A stretch of 64,000 nt of DNA. Source: Pestalotiopsis fici W106-1. Its lineage: Eukaryota; Ascomycota; Sordariomycetes; Amphisphaeriales; Sporocadaceae. A program made the translations under genes and the position numbers. The stretch spans positions 2,961,606 through 3,025,605 of the forward strand of contig NW_006917096.1 in assembly GCF_000516985.1 (NCBI RefSeq), read 5' to 3'. The first letter of the stretch is position 1. Each line of letters opens with the position of its first letter. The notes beneath the pieces are model-generated. The model was not told the DNA's origin and did not search any database. It was given only the letters and a program-made list of their open reading frames with translations. This document shows positions 36,037 to 45,099 of the stretch, piece by piece.

Positions 36037-36204
36037 TATTACGGGTATACCCGATTTTCGGTACCGGATATATAATTAATCTAATGCCTAAATAGGTTAC
36101 GATAAAATTTGCGTATAGGAAATAGCTTCCTTTTACTTAAGCTAGTTTATAAATTGTATTTGGCTATAATTGCGTGACTGCACGCATTTAGTGAGCCTAT
36201 TATA
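36037..36204 (+). repeat. Right LTR (168 bp)
   Basis: Starts TATTACGGGTATACCC and ends CCTATTATA. It has the same length as the left LTR, and all differences are transitions. Here the first 65 bases (facing the element interior) carry the mutated state, while the outer 100 bases keep G and C. Confidence 0.88.
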
Positions 36205-36209
36205 ATTAA

Positions 36210-37047
36210 AAAGATATTCTCGATGCGATATAGACGACTCGAACATGGCGGGTACTCCCGTGCGGATCGACATGGGCGTGGGGCATGTGTCACCCAAGCT
36301 GGGGGCGTTGCAACGGCGGCCCGCTGCAGTGTGGAGAGCATGAGCTTATTTTCAACGACATGGCTTAAGCGGCGTGTAAGTGCTAAGGGATCACGAAGAC
36401 GATGAGAATTACTGCTCGCAACTGGTGTCAAATGGACATATAAAATACGTGAGACAAAATGGGGCATTGGGATTGAATTGATGATTAATATTTCAACGAG
36501 TGGGATTGTTCTGTGGTCGCTCATGACTCTACACAAGGAGGTAGCATCTAACTGGCACTTTATGGAATACCGTCTACATATTGGGCATTGTCATATCTGA
36601 AGAATCGCTGATGATTGTCTACCAAATGTTCAAAATCAGTTTTTGGGATGGGAACGCAGAGGTATACTTGAAATAGTGACAATCGGAACAATGGTATCTA
36701 CAGAAGCTGTCATTACTATGGCGGTCTTTCTACAAGACACTGGCGAATGTAACAACCATCAGGGCAAGACATATCAATTACTTTCACTTTTCATTACATT
36801 ATTACATTGAATGAAGAGAATAGATGCTCCGAGTCTTTGCATCGATACCAGACATGGAAAAACGTCCCTCCAGCCCACTCCACCCCAGCCTGGGTTGGTT
36901 GCCTGGCCGCTCGTCGCCTCAACACCAAAAGAGCCGCACGGCGGGAGGCTGGTGATGGTCGCTGGGCCAATGAAAGAGCTGGCAGTACTCTGGCCGGACC
37001 CGCAGCGCGCAGCTTGCAGCTCGTCCCAGCGGCAGACTTCTCCTGGC
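36210..37047. other. Intergenic region upstream of TATA box
   Basis: Normal base composition immediately resumes after the retrotransposon. There is no supported gene. The last 200 bases are GC-richer and lead to the TATA box at 37048, so they probably form the upstream promoter of the gene at 38577. Confidence 0.45.
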
Positions 37048-37054
37048 TATAAAT
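37048..37054 (+). promoter_or_regulatory. TATA box of the 38577 gene
   Basis: GGCTATAAATTCC is followed 30-90 bases later by a dense CT-rich block (TTCTCCCTCTTTCTCCCTCG), a common architecture of strongly expressed fungal genes. The coding start is 1.5 kb further on, so a long spliced leader is implied. Confidence 0.6.
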
Positions 37055-37089
37055 TCCAAGCCCAGCTTCAGGAATCTTTCTGACTTCTC

Positions 37090-38576
37090 CCTCTTTCTCC
37101 CTCGCCCGCTCTCAATAGTTTCTCTACCAGCTTCATTGTCCGCTCACGTCACTTTCGAGACCAACCACACTTTCTTGCACACGCAACACAACAATCTGCC
37201 TTTCCAACAATCTTCACTCTAGCTTCGGCTTCAACATTGACAAGTAAGTACCACTTCGATTGTTCAGTCCATTCCACCACAATCTTCCCATTCAACAACA
37301 ATCCACCCATTTTTCTACATTCAATTTTCCAACTTGCACACACAATCCATCTGCAGTCCACAATCAAGTCTTCTACATTTCCATTCCATCCATTGTCATC
37401 AATCATTCCCATTGCTGGTAAGTTCATCCAACCCGTGTCAATACAAAGTGTCCATCTCTTTTCTTTCCATCATCTCCCATTCCAATTTTCTACACATCAC
37501 CATTGCATCTTTCTGTTGTTCTCATCTACCTCATCATCACCATCATTCATTATTACCCAATACTTTATTTATCACCCGCGGGTATCTGAGTTGCATGGCT
37601 GCAAAGTATGCTTCTCTGATAGTTGTCACTCATCTCTCCCATCACCTCCAACCAAACAGATACTTGTGTTCTCAAGACTGCCTCACAATTTGTGTCTGGC
37701 ATTTTCTGGGCATAAATCAAAAAATTCAATGCACAATTTTTCCCTGCCCCTCAATTTTTCAAACTTGCAAATTTTCATGTTTTCAGCGTTTGCACACGCT
37801 CAAAGCTGTCCCCCACCATTATCACCAGCTTCAACAACTTCACGCACACTGGACCCACTCTCCGTCTCCTGGCCACCCTTTTACTTGCGCAACCAATTTT
37901 TCTGCACCTCCATCTGCATTCAATCCAACAAACTTTTTTTTTTCTTGGGACTTTTCCTCTGACCACTCTCAACTCCAGACCAGCTTTCAAGCTTCACGCA
38001 TTTCTACAAACAGCCTTTCGACTTCAGTCACCACCCCGACAACAGTTCTTCGGCTTCAAGTCAGCTCTCTTGTCAACCTTGTACAAACCCGACAACCATC
38101 TAGAAGTTGTCATAATTCAGTCAAGTTCTTCCGCCTACAGGTCGATCTTGGTAAGTCGCTCTCCTGTCTGCACTCTTCTCCAGTTCGTCGCCTCTAATAA
38201 TTTTTTCTGCCTTCAGCAACCTAATTCCAGAAAGACTTCCGACTACAGGTTGTCTTCTCTCACATCAAACACCATCAAGAGCTTCCGCATACAGGTCGTT
38301 CTTAGTAATTTTCTCTCCAAAGACATCCGCCTACAGGTTGTCTAGCTACTCTTCAAGCTTCACCTTTCTCTTCTCGCTTCAAGAACTTCCGCGTACAGGT
38401 TGTTTTCATTCGCATCAGATCGACTAGTTACCAGTCTTTCTGATCATCACTAATCCTTTCAACAACAGCTCAATTCGTGAGTTCTTCACTACCCCTCCTT
38501 GCCCCTCACTCTTGTTTGTTTCAACAAGCTCTGACATTTTCATCAACAGTTCAACATCCAAGCTTCAACCGCTACA
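37090..38576 (+). promoter_or_regulatory. Long, intron-bearing 5' leader
   Basis: Between the TATA box and the start codon lies a pyrimidine-rich stretch without a sustained conserved frame. Splice donors GTAAGT occur at 37244, 37418 and 38151, and GTGAGT at 38477. Acceptor-like CAG sites occur at 37354-37356, 37784-37786 and 38547-38549. The intron 38477-38549 (GTGAGT, CTGAC branch-like, CAG) is the best supported and ends 27 bases before the ATG. Five CTTCCGCNTACAGGT elements sit at 38127-38402. Confidence 0.55.
38127..38402 (+). repeat. Repeated CTTCCGCNTACAGGT leader elements
   Basis: Copies end in TACAGGT at about 38140, 38248, 38294, 38336 and 38398: TTCCGCCTACAGGTCG, TTCCGACTACAGGTTG, TTCCGCATACAGGTCG, ATCCGCCTACAGGTTG, TTCCGCGTACAGGTTG. 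Spacing is irregular (about 42-108 bases). Each joins a good 3' splice site (TACAG) directly to GT. Confidence 0.75.
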
Positions 38577-40103
38577 ATGGAGGCTCAGCTGCCCAAGACT
38601 ACCTACTCTTCGGAGTCTGTCAACTCTCGCCACACCAGAAACACTGGTCGCATCACCTCCCGTACCTATCTTCGCAAGACTTCTGGCGGCTCTGTTCGAT
38701 CTAACATGGCTGTTCACTCCGAAGACCATGACATTGGTACTTCTGCTTCCACTTCTCAGCAAGTTGACAACACTTCTGTCGCTGAGCACCACTCTACCCC
38801 CGCTATCACTGATGCATCCATCACCACTGCCACTTCTGTCCGGGACACTCCTGTCGTTCAGTACGCTACTCTCCGCAACACCGTCCACAACAACCAGGTT
38901 TCTCCTGTCTCGGCTCACTCCCCCCGCATTCGCCCTCTTGCTGCTCTCAGTGGTGGTATCCGTTCCAACAATGGTGTTGTCTATGATGCTCAGAAGCTTC
39001 TCCCCATGGCTGAACAGCTTGAGGCTGCACGTGCTGATTCCCGATTCCCCAACACCACTACTTCTTACACCAATGCTCAAGCAGTCATTGATGACTTCGA
39101 GCACCTCCTTGCTCTTGAGCAGCATGTTCGTGGCAGCCAAGATCACATCACTCTTTACGTTGAGAATGTCCGTCGCATCCAGGAGCGGGACTCTCAGATC
39201 GTTCATGACAACCATGATGCTCATGTCCGCCACACTGTTCAAGGTCTTCTCCGCAATCAGGATGTTGGTGAAGATCTCCACGCCATCGTTCGCCAGGCTG
39301 CTAGAACCGCTAGTGCCAACGCTGTCGAGCGAGCTCTCGCCAATCACAACCAGATCAGTCATTCTGATGTTGTTCGTGACATCTCTCAGGCTGTCATTCA
39401 CACCATGGCTCAAGAAGGTCTCGTTTCTGACCAGGCGGTTGACAATATTGACGCAATCCTTGAGGATGTCTTCTCCGTCATCGAGACTAGAATTCTTGAT
39501 GCTACTGGTCCTCTTCGCCTCAACGTCAACCGCATGCGCGATGTCAACGACAACCTTCACGCTCATGACAACAATCTTCACGCTCATGATAACAACCTTC
39601 GCACTGTCACCAACACTCTTGACACCAACCTTGGAAACAACCTCAATAACTTGACCACTCAAGTTGGTGCCATCAACACTCACGTTGGAGCTGTTGGTAC
39701 TCATGTCAACGCTCTCAGCACTCTGATGCAAGTCATGAACGGCACTGCTACTCGAACCAACGATCAGGTTGGCCAGTTCACACAGCAACTCAACAGTCTT
39801 CAGCAGGTTACTGCCATGCTCCCTGCTCTCATCCGAGAGATCGTTCAGCAGATTCTTCCCGGTGCTGTTCAGACCGCTCTCACTCAGGTCCTCGCCGGTT
39901 CTCTTCAAGGTGCCAATGCCAAGGCTTCTTTCATGGTCGCTGCTCAGACCATCGCTGCTACTCAAAACCAGCCCAATGGTTCTGACAAGAAGAATTCCAA
40001 GTCCCCCAAGAAGGGCAAGAAGCGTGGCTTCTTTTCCCGTCTCTTCAAGCGTGGTGGTGGCAAGAAGGACGGTGAGGATGGTGCTTCTGGTACCAGCAAC
40101 TAA
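38577..40103 (+). CDS. Unknown abundant-type coiled-coil protein with basic C-terminus
   Basis: A single coding exon of 508 residues; I do not recognise the family. Residues 1-130 are Ser/Thr-rich and probably disordered. Residues about 140-305 are helical with conserved-looking segments. Residues about 323-385 follow a strict seven-residue period (NDNLHAH, DNNLHAH, DNNLRTV, then NTLDTNL and later HVGAVGTHVNAL) with hydrophobic positions spaced for a coiled coil. Hydrophobic helices follow (about 405-465), then a Lys-rich end with KKRGFFSRLFKRGGGKK, an amphipathic basic patch that could bind membrane or nucleic acid. Strong C-ending codon preference, a TATA box and a long CT-rich leader suggest high expression. 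Other long frames overlap it on both strands; this one is chosen for its start context (CTACAATGG), composition and the leader intron ending just upstream. Confidence 0.75.
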   Translation: MEAQLPKTTYSSESVNSRHTRNTGRITSRTYLRKTSGGSVRSNMAVHSEDHDIGTSASTSQQVDNTSVAEHHSTPAITDASITTATSVRDTPVVQYATLRNTVHNNQVSPVSAHSPRIRPLAALSGGIRSNNGVVYDAQKLLPMAEQLEAARADSRFPNTTTSYTNAQAVIDDFEHLLALEQHVRGSQDHITLYVENVRRIQERDSQIVHDNHDAHVRHTVQGLLRNQDVGEDLHAIVRQAARTASANAVERALANHNQISHSDVVRDISQAVIHTMAQEGLVSDQAVDNIDAILEDVFSVIETRILDATGPLRLNVNRMRDVNDNLHAHDNNLHAHDNNLRTVTNTLDTNLGNNLNNLTTQVGAINTHVGAVGTHVNALSTLMQVMNGTATRTNDQVGQFTQQLNSLQQVTAMLPALIREIVQQILPGAVQTALTQVLAGSLQGANAKASFMVAAQTIAATQNQPNGSDKKNSKSPKKGKKRGFFSRLFKRGGGKKDGEDGASGTSN

Positions 40104-41331
40104 TTGAGCTTAATCTTTTGAGCTATAAACACTCCTTTTCCCCGCTTCTCCCCCGGCTCCTCCTTCTCTTGCGCTTGCTTTTTCTTACTATTATTATTTT
40201 TATTATTATCTCCATTGTATGAAGTAGTGTACTAGTAGGGACAAAGGGACAGTCGATCATGTAAGACATGAATCATGTATAATAGGGTAGATAGAAATAC
40301 CAAGATAAAAACAACAAAAAGACAGTGTGCCTTTTTGCAGTATGTGACTAGTTACTGACTGAAAGCCATTATGTTAGTAATTCAAAGGTGAAGATGCCAT
40401 TTGGGGCTGACAACAATATTGCAACTCTCAGCTTTCCAAGTGATTTCTAAGTAATTAATTATGTATGGAACTCGAGCACGTTTATATTCAAGATACCAGG
40501 TAGTCCCGAGATTCAAGAGTGATTATATGTGACTATGATGTATTGCGCCGTACCATATAACCACTATTAGGCTAGTTCCTAGTGTGGAGCTTCACATTTT
40601 GTTCAGCTAGTGCAGTGGGTTGGTGCGTCATGATGATATGTGAACATGTCAGTTGTATCAGTGTCGCGGACTTGATGGATGACTAGCGGCTGGAACATGA
40701 CTTACAGCCGCTGCTTCGTGAGGGCAACTACGATCGTGGTAGCCATCCATAGGATTTGTGTGACTATACTGGACACGTGGAAGAGTTGAAGGAGCTTAGG
40801 TATGGACGGTCGTGGCGAGACTCGTACTCATGGAACTATAATGCAGCGTAGAGAGCAACACATTGATCCCAAACTACATTCCAAGGACACGCACTACGAC
40901 GGAGAGCTGTCTATGATATCGGTTGTACTAGTTGAATGCAAAGTTCGGTGGTTTCGAGCGAGGACATGGTTGACTCATTGCTGAGATGGTATGTAGTTTG
41001 CGATCCGACTTTTGACTTTCAGTCGAGACATGTGGCCTGCCTTGATCGAGAAAGGATTGGAAGAGATTGCCACGGCATTGTATCGCTGCATGTCATCTGT
41101 TGGTCATCTTCACAGCACTTCATCAAGTTTAGAAATGTCGACTATTATCTACGGCAGCACTTGCAAGTAATCCTTGTATGGCGGCAAAGCCAGGGACATG
41201 TGGGATGGAGAGAGTCAGTGTGCTTGGTTATGTTGGCTATATTATTGCTGTATTCATGTTGCTTTTGATTACCACGAGCTCCATTTTGGTTGAACTCCAA
41301 GCTCTTGGTAAGGACTTAATTCGAACGACGT
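40104..41331. other. Intergenic region: 3' region and no further gene seen
   Basis: The first 100 bases are the pyrimidine-rich 3' UTR of the 38577 gene. The rest has short frames without motifs, then the 3' end of the small minus-strand gene. Confidence 0.45.
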
Positions 41332-41680
41332 TCACTGTCGCTCCTTTCCACCATGACCAGTATGCTTGGTCGAAGCCATGGACGGCATAGCATCACCAGT
41401 GCCAGTAATGACCTCACCAACACCGGGACCATGCTTGCCCATCCTCTTTTCGTCAGAGACGGGGTTGTCAGCGGCCTCGCTCAGCATCTCAGCACCCAGG
41501 CCGCCAGCAGTGGGCTGTGTTCTGTGATATCCTGCCTTTGAGGGGACAATGTTTGGTTTTGCGGCATCCTCGGGGACTTTTGCATCATTAGAACCCGCTC
41601 AAGGTCGCAATGGAGGGCGAATACGTACCTCTGGTGCCATCTTTGGCCATTTGGTTGAGGTCTGCTCCTTCGTATGACAT
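41332..41680 (-). CDS. Small hydrophilic protein of 98 residues
   Basis: Two exons, 41680-41629 and 41576-41332, encode 98 residues. The intron of 52 bases has a GTACGT donor, a TTCTAATG branch-like site and an AAAAG acceptor, and splits a Val codon in phase 1. The protein starts MSYEGADLNQMAKDGTR and continues with NIVPSKAGYHRTQPTAGG, MLSEAADNPVSDEKRMG and GPGVGEVITGTGDAMPS, ending HTGHGGKERQ. It is polar, rich in Gly, Asp and Lys, without a membrane segment, signal peptide or cysteine. The composition resembles small stress-related hydrophilic proteins of fungi, but I cannot assign a family. The purine-rich acceptor is the weakest point of the model; frame continuity and composition on both sides support it. 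Confidence 0.6.
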
Positions 41681-43201
41681 CTTGAATGTATGGTCGTCAA
41701 TACTTTTCGTCACAATTGGTTTTGCTTGATTAGCCAAGATGACTTGTGCTCATGAAGAGAATCAACCAGATTTTGAGCCCCTCAAGATGGGTAATAATAT
41801 ATAAGAGGAAGCTGTCTATTGCACTTGGCTGTGATGTCACGACTCCAAGGTTGTGGGGTTTTAGCACAACACCAACCGTCATCGTAGCTTATAGACATCG
41901 TTCCTGCATAAGGGCTATTCAAGTCAACGAATACATGCATGTGTTTGTTGATGATGGTAAAAGGGGTCAGACGGCTACTTTGTCCTCTCGGCGCAGGTTT
42001 AAGACAGAGCCCTGCCGGACATATAATTTCATTATCAGTGGACGTTTTCGTTTCAGTATTGTGCATGAATGAGATAATGTTTGCCTCGCCAACATAGTCA
42101 GTGTTCAAATTGCACAAAAGCAACGGAGTTCGCGTCGCAGGAAAGACTCAGCTGCCATTGCCCTGCTGCATGGCTGATGAGCTCACGCCATTGTGGTAAG
42201 GCCAGCACAGATAAACATAAATAAGGAAAGAAAAACTTGTCGAATTGACATTGCATTGATTGAGTATGCGTTGATTCCGGGTATAATCTCCGTATGTACA
42301 CAGTATATAGTTTTCTTTGCTGATTTGGCATCATGTAGGAACATCATACAACGTATGTATAAACTCAATGACAGACTGCCGGTAAGTTAATATCGCTGGC
42401 CGATATTGACACCGTTTGAGAGGGATCGAAACTTGATTGCGAACCTCAATTCCTGCCATCCACGAGCCATGCTCCCGAGTAGATCCCCACAGTACGCCGG
42501 CGACTCGATCCATTCGTGGTGCTCATGACTCCGGCTTCCCCATCTGCTTCGTAATACTGTGTACGCTAACAAGCCTTGAATGGTAGACACCCGCGCGAAC
42601 TATTTTGCACTCGGAACGTTTTGAGCTGTAGCGCGACAGCTCAGGGGTTGGCTCGCTGTCCAGCTCCACACCCAGCTTACATTAAGGTAGTTGTGGTGCT
42701 CGTGGAAAGATAGAAACTTCCACAGCAATGCTTTCCCGAAGCAATGTGTTTGCTGCTGAAATGTGCGAAACCTTCCGAATGATTATATCGTGCTCGGCAA
42801 AACATGGAGTCAAGGACAGCATCCACAGTAAACACGTTCAATGAACACGAAATATCCAATCAAAGACGGTCTTTTCCGCAAAAATAAGTCTGGACCCGTG
42901 TTGAAGTTCCACGATTTTCTATGACCACTAAGCCGACCAGGACGCGATGCTGAGTTTGGCCTAGCGCGCATTACCTCGGCTCTTGAGCGATGCGCTCCGT
43001 GCATCTCGACGAGAGGACGCATGGAAATTTTTTGAAGCTTTCCCCAGGCTCGCCAACGTCTTTTTTTTCCCGTCTCTCCCAACCAACATCCATCTAGAGC
43101 TTCGCCTCTTTCTCTCCTCAACCTCTGCGAAAGTTCTGTTCCTCCTCTTCCGTTGTCACTTTTCTTCTTCTTCCTGTATATTACATTGTAATCACATCAC
43201 A
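41681..43201. other. Intergenic region with hsp60 promoter
   Basis: The left part is the promoter of the small minus-strand gene; the right part is the hsp60 promoter with heat-shock-element-like blocks at 42713-42780 and a CT-rich start region at 43060-43190. No other gene is supported. Confidence 0.5.
42713..42780 (+). promoter_or_regulatory. Heat-shock-element-like cluster
   Basis: GAAACTTC at 42713-42720 and TTCCCGAA at 42733-42740 are exact GAA-nn-TTC and TTC-nn-GAA arrangements. A looser GAAACCTTCCGAA lies at 42767-42779. They lie 420-490 bases before the hsp60 start codon. Hsf1 binding is inferred from the pattern and the downstream gene. Confidence 0.45.
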
Positions 43202-43939
43202 ATGCAGCGTGCTCTGTCCTCCCGATCCCGGACTTCGGTCCTCAACTCGGCTGCTGCTGCCGCCAAGTACCGGCCCGGTGCAGGTCTGTCCCAGCAGCTG
43301 CGATTTGCGCACAAGGTGAGTCCCGAATGAGCTGCACAGCAGTTTTTTCAACGTATTTCAATACACAAAATGCTGACTTGCCCGTTCACAGGAGCTGAAG
43401 TTCGGTGTTGAGGGCCGTGCTGCCCTGCTCGCTGGTGTCGAGACCCTCGCAAAGGCTGTTGCCACCACCCTGGGACCCAAGGGCCGAAATGTCCTCATTG
43501 AGTCGTCTTACGGCTCCCCCAAGATCACAAAGGGTATGTTGCAATTCTACTATGATTATATCTCGTCGGTTGGTCCTAACAAGAAGAACAGACGGTGTCA
43601 CAGTCGCACGCGCCATCAGCCTACAAGACAAGTTCGAGAACCTCGGTGCCAGACTCCTCCAGGATGTTGCCTCGAAAACCAACGAGTCCGCCGGTGACGG
43701 TACCACCAGTGCTACTGTCCTTGCCCGCGCCATCTTCTCCGAGACCGTCAAGAACGTCGCCGCTGGCTGCAACCCCATGGATCTGCGCCGTGGTACTCAG
43801 GCTGCCGTTGAGGCCGTTGTTGAGTACCTCCAGAAGAACAAGCGGGACATCACCACCAGCGCCGAGATTGCTCAGGTCGCTACCATCTCCGCCAACGGCG
43901 ACACTCACATTGGTAACCTGATTGCCAACGCTATGGAGA

Positions 43940-43976
<37 letters not shown>

Positions 43977-45099
43977 CAAGACTCTCAACGACGAGCTCGA
44001 GGTTACCGAGGGTATGCGCTTCGACCGTGGTTTCGTCTCCCCCTACTTCATCACCGACGCCAAGGCCCAGAAGGTTGAGTTCGAGAAGCCCCTGATCCTG
44101 CTCTCCGAGAAGAAGATCTCCTCCGTCCAGGACATCATTCCCGCTCTCGAGGCCTCCACCCAGCAGCGCCGCCCCCTTGTCATCATTGCCGAGGACATTG
44201 ACGGTGAGGCTCTGGCCGTCTGTATCCTGAACAAGCTCCGTGGCCAGCTCCAGGTTGCTGCCGTCAAGGCTCCTGGCTTCGGTGACAACCGCAAGTCCAT
44301 CCTTGGCGATATTGCCGTCCTCACCAACGGTACCGTCTTCACGGACGAGCTCGACATCAAGCTCGAGAAGGCTACCCCCGACCTGCTCGGTTCGACCGGT
44401 TCCATCACCATCACCAAGGAGGACACCATCATCCTGAACGGCGAGGGCACCAAGGACAACATTGCCCAGCGCTGCGAGCAGATCCGTGGCGTCATGGCCG
44501 ACCCCTCCACCTCCGACTACGAGAAGGAGAAGCTCCAGGAGCGTCTCGCTAAGCTCTCTGGTGGTGTTGCCGTCATCAAGGTCGGTGGCTCCTCCGAGGT
44601 CGAGGTCGGTGAGAAGAAGGACCGCTTCGTCGATGCTCTCAACGCCACCCGTGCCGCCGTTGAGGAGGGTATCCTGCCCGGTGGTGGTACTGCTCTGATC
44701 AAGGCCTCCGTCCACGCCCTGAAGGACGTCAAGCCCTCCAACTTTGACCAGCAGCTCGGTGTCAGCATTGTTAAGAACGCCATCACCCGCCCTGCCAAGA
44801 CCATTGTCGAGAACGCCGGTCTCGAGGGTTCCGTTGTTGTCGGTAAGCTCTCTGACGAGTTCAGCAATGACTTCAACAAGGGTTTCAACAGCGCCACTGG
44901 CGAGTACGTTGACATGATCTCTGCTGGTATCCTTGACCCCTTCAAGGTTGTCCGCACTGGTCTCGTTGACGCCAGCGGTGTTGCTTCTCTGCTCGGTACC
45001 ACCGAGGTCGCCATTGTTGAGGCTCCCGAGGAGAAGGGCCCTGCTCCTGGCGGCATGGGTGGTATGGGAGGTATGGGCGGCATGCCTGGAATGATGTAA
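43202..45099 (+). CDS. hsp60: Mitochondrial chaperonin Hsp60
   Basis: Three exons, 43202-43315, 43392-43533 and 43592-45099, encode 587 residues. Introns have GTGAGT/CAG and GTATGT/ACAG borders, phases 0 and 1. The first 38 residues are a mitochondrial presequence rich in Arg, Ser and Ala ([15 protein letters not shown]) ending before ELKFGVEGR. GroEL-type motifs follow: [37 protein letters not shown] (residues about 120-131, ATP site), GFGDNRKS and [12 protein letters not shown], with the C-terminal Gly-Gly-Met repeat. The protein forms the double-ring chaperonin in the mitochondrial matrix, folding imported proteins with Hsp10. Length fits fungal Hsp60 (about 575-590). Codon bias is strong, as for an abundant protein, and the promoter has heat-shock-like elements. 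Confidence 0.98.

Larger units (their letters stand above)
30279..36204 (+). mobile_element. RIP-mutated Ty3/Gypsy-type LTR retrotransposon
   Basis: A 5926-bp element bounded by two 168-bp LTRs and an ATTAA duplication. The interior is extremely AT-rich with stops in all frames, the pattern left by repeat-induced point mutation. Plus-strand relics appear in Gypsy order: reverse transcriptase near 32580-33000, RNase H near 33330-33620 and integrase-like sequence near 34360-34480, with gag presumably in 30450-32000. A purine run GGAAAAAGGA lies just before the right LTR, where a polypurine tract is expected. The tRNA primer site after the left LTR is not recognisable. The element cannot encode any protein now. 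It is flanked by normal-composition DNA on both sides, so mutation stops sharply at the element. Confidence 0.9.
30274..36209. other. 5-bp target-site duplication ATTAA flanking the element
   Basis: ATTAA is present at 30274-30278 just left of the left LTR and again at 36205-36209 just right of the right LTR. This is the 5-bp duplication expected from integrase-mediated LTR retrotransposon insertion and fixes the element's ends. Confidence 0.85.

Noticed and set aside
37237..38197. Frames of 241 and 287 codons in the leader
   Set aside because: His/Ser/Pro/Thr-rich products of pyrimidine-rich sequence; interrupted by consensus splice donors and without a domain.
38127..38402. CRISPR array
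   Set aside because: The repeats are short and irregularly spaced, end in splice-like TACAGGT and sit in a eukaryotic leader.
38512..39654. 380-codon frame in another plus-strand phase
   Set aside because: Leu/Ser/Thr-rich shadow of the 508-residue gene; it begins inside the leader intron that ends at 38549.
38565..39965. 466-codon open frame on the minus strand
   Set aside because: It lies opposite the 508-residue frame and is Ser/Val/Asp-rich, as expected from complementing C-ending codons. There is no promoter or leader on that side.
43621..44715. 364-codon antisense frame opposite hsp60
   Set aside because: A codon-bias shadow; the sense frame is an unmistakable Hsp60.
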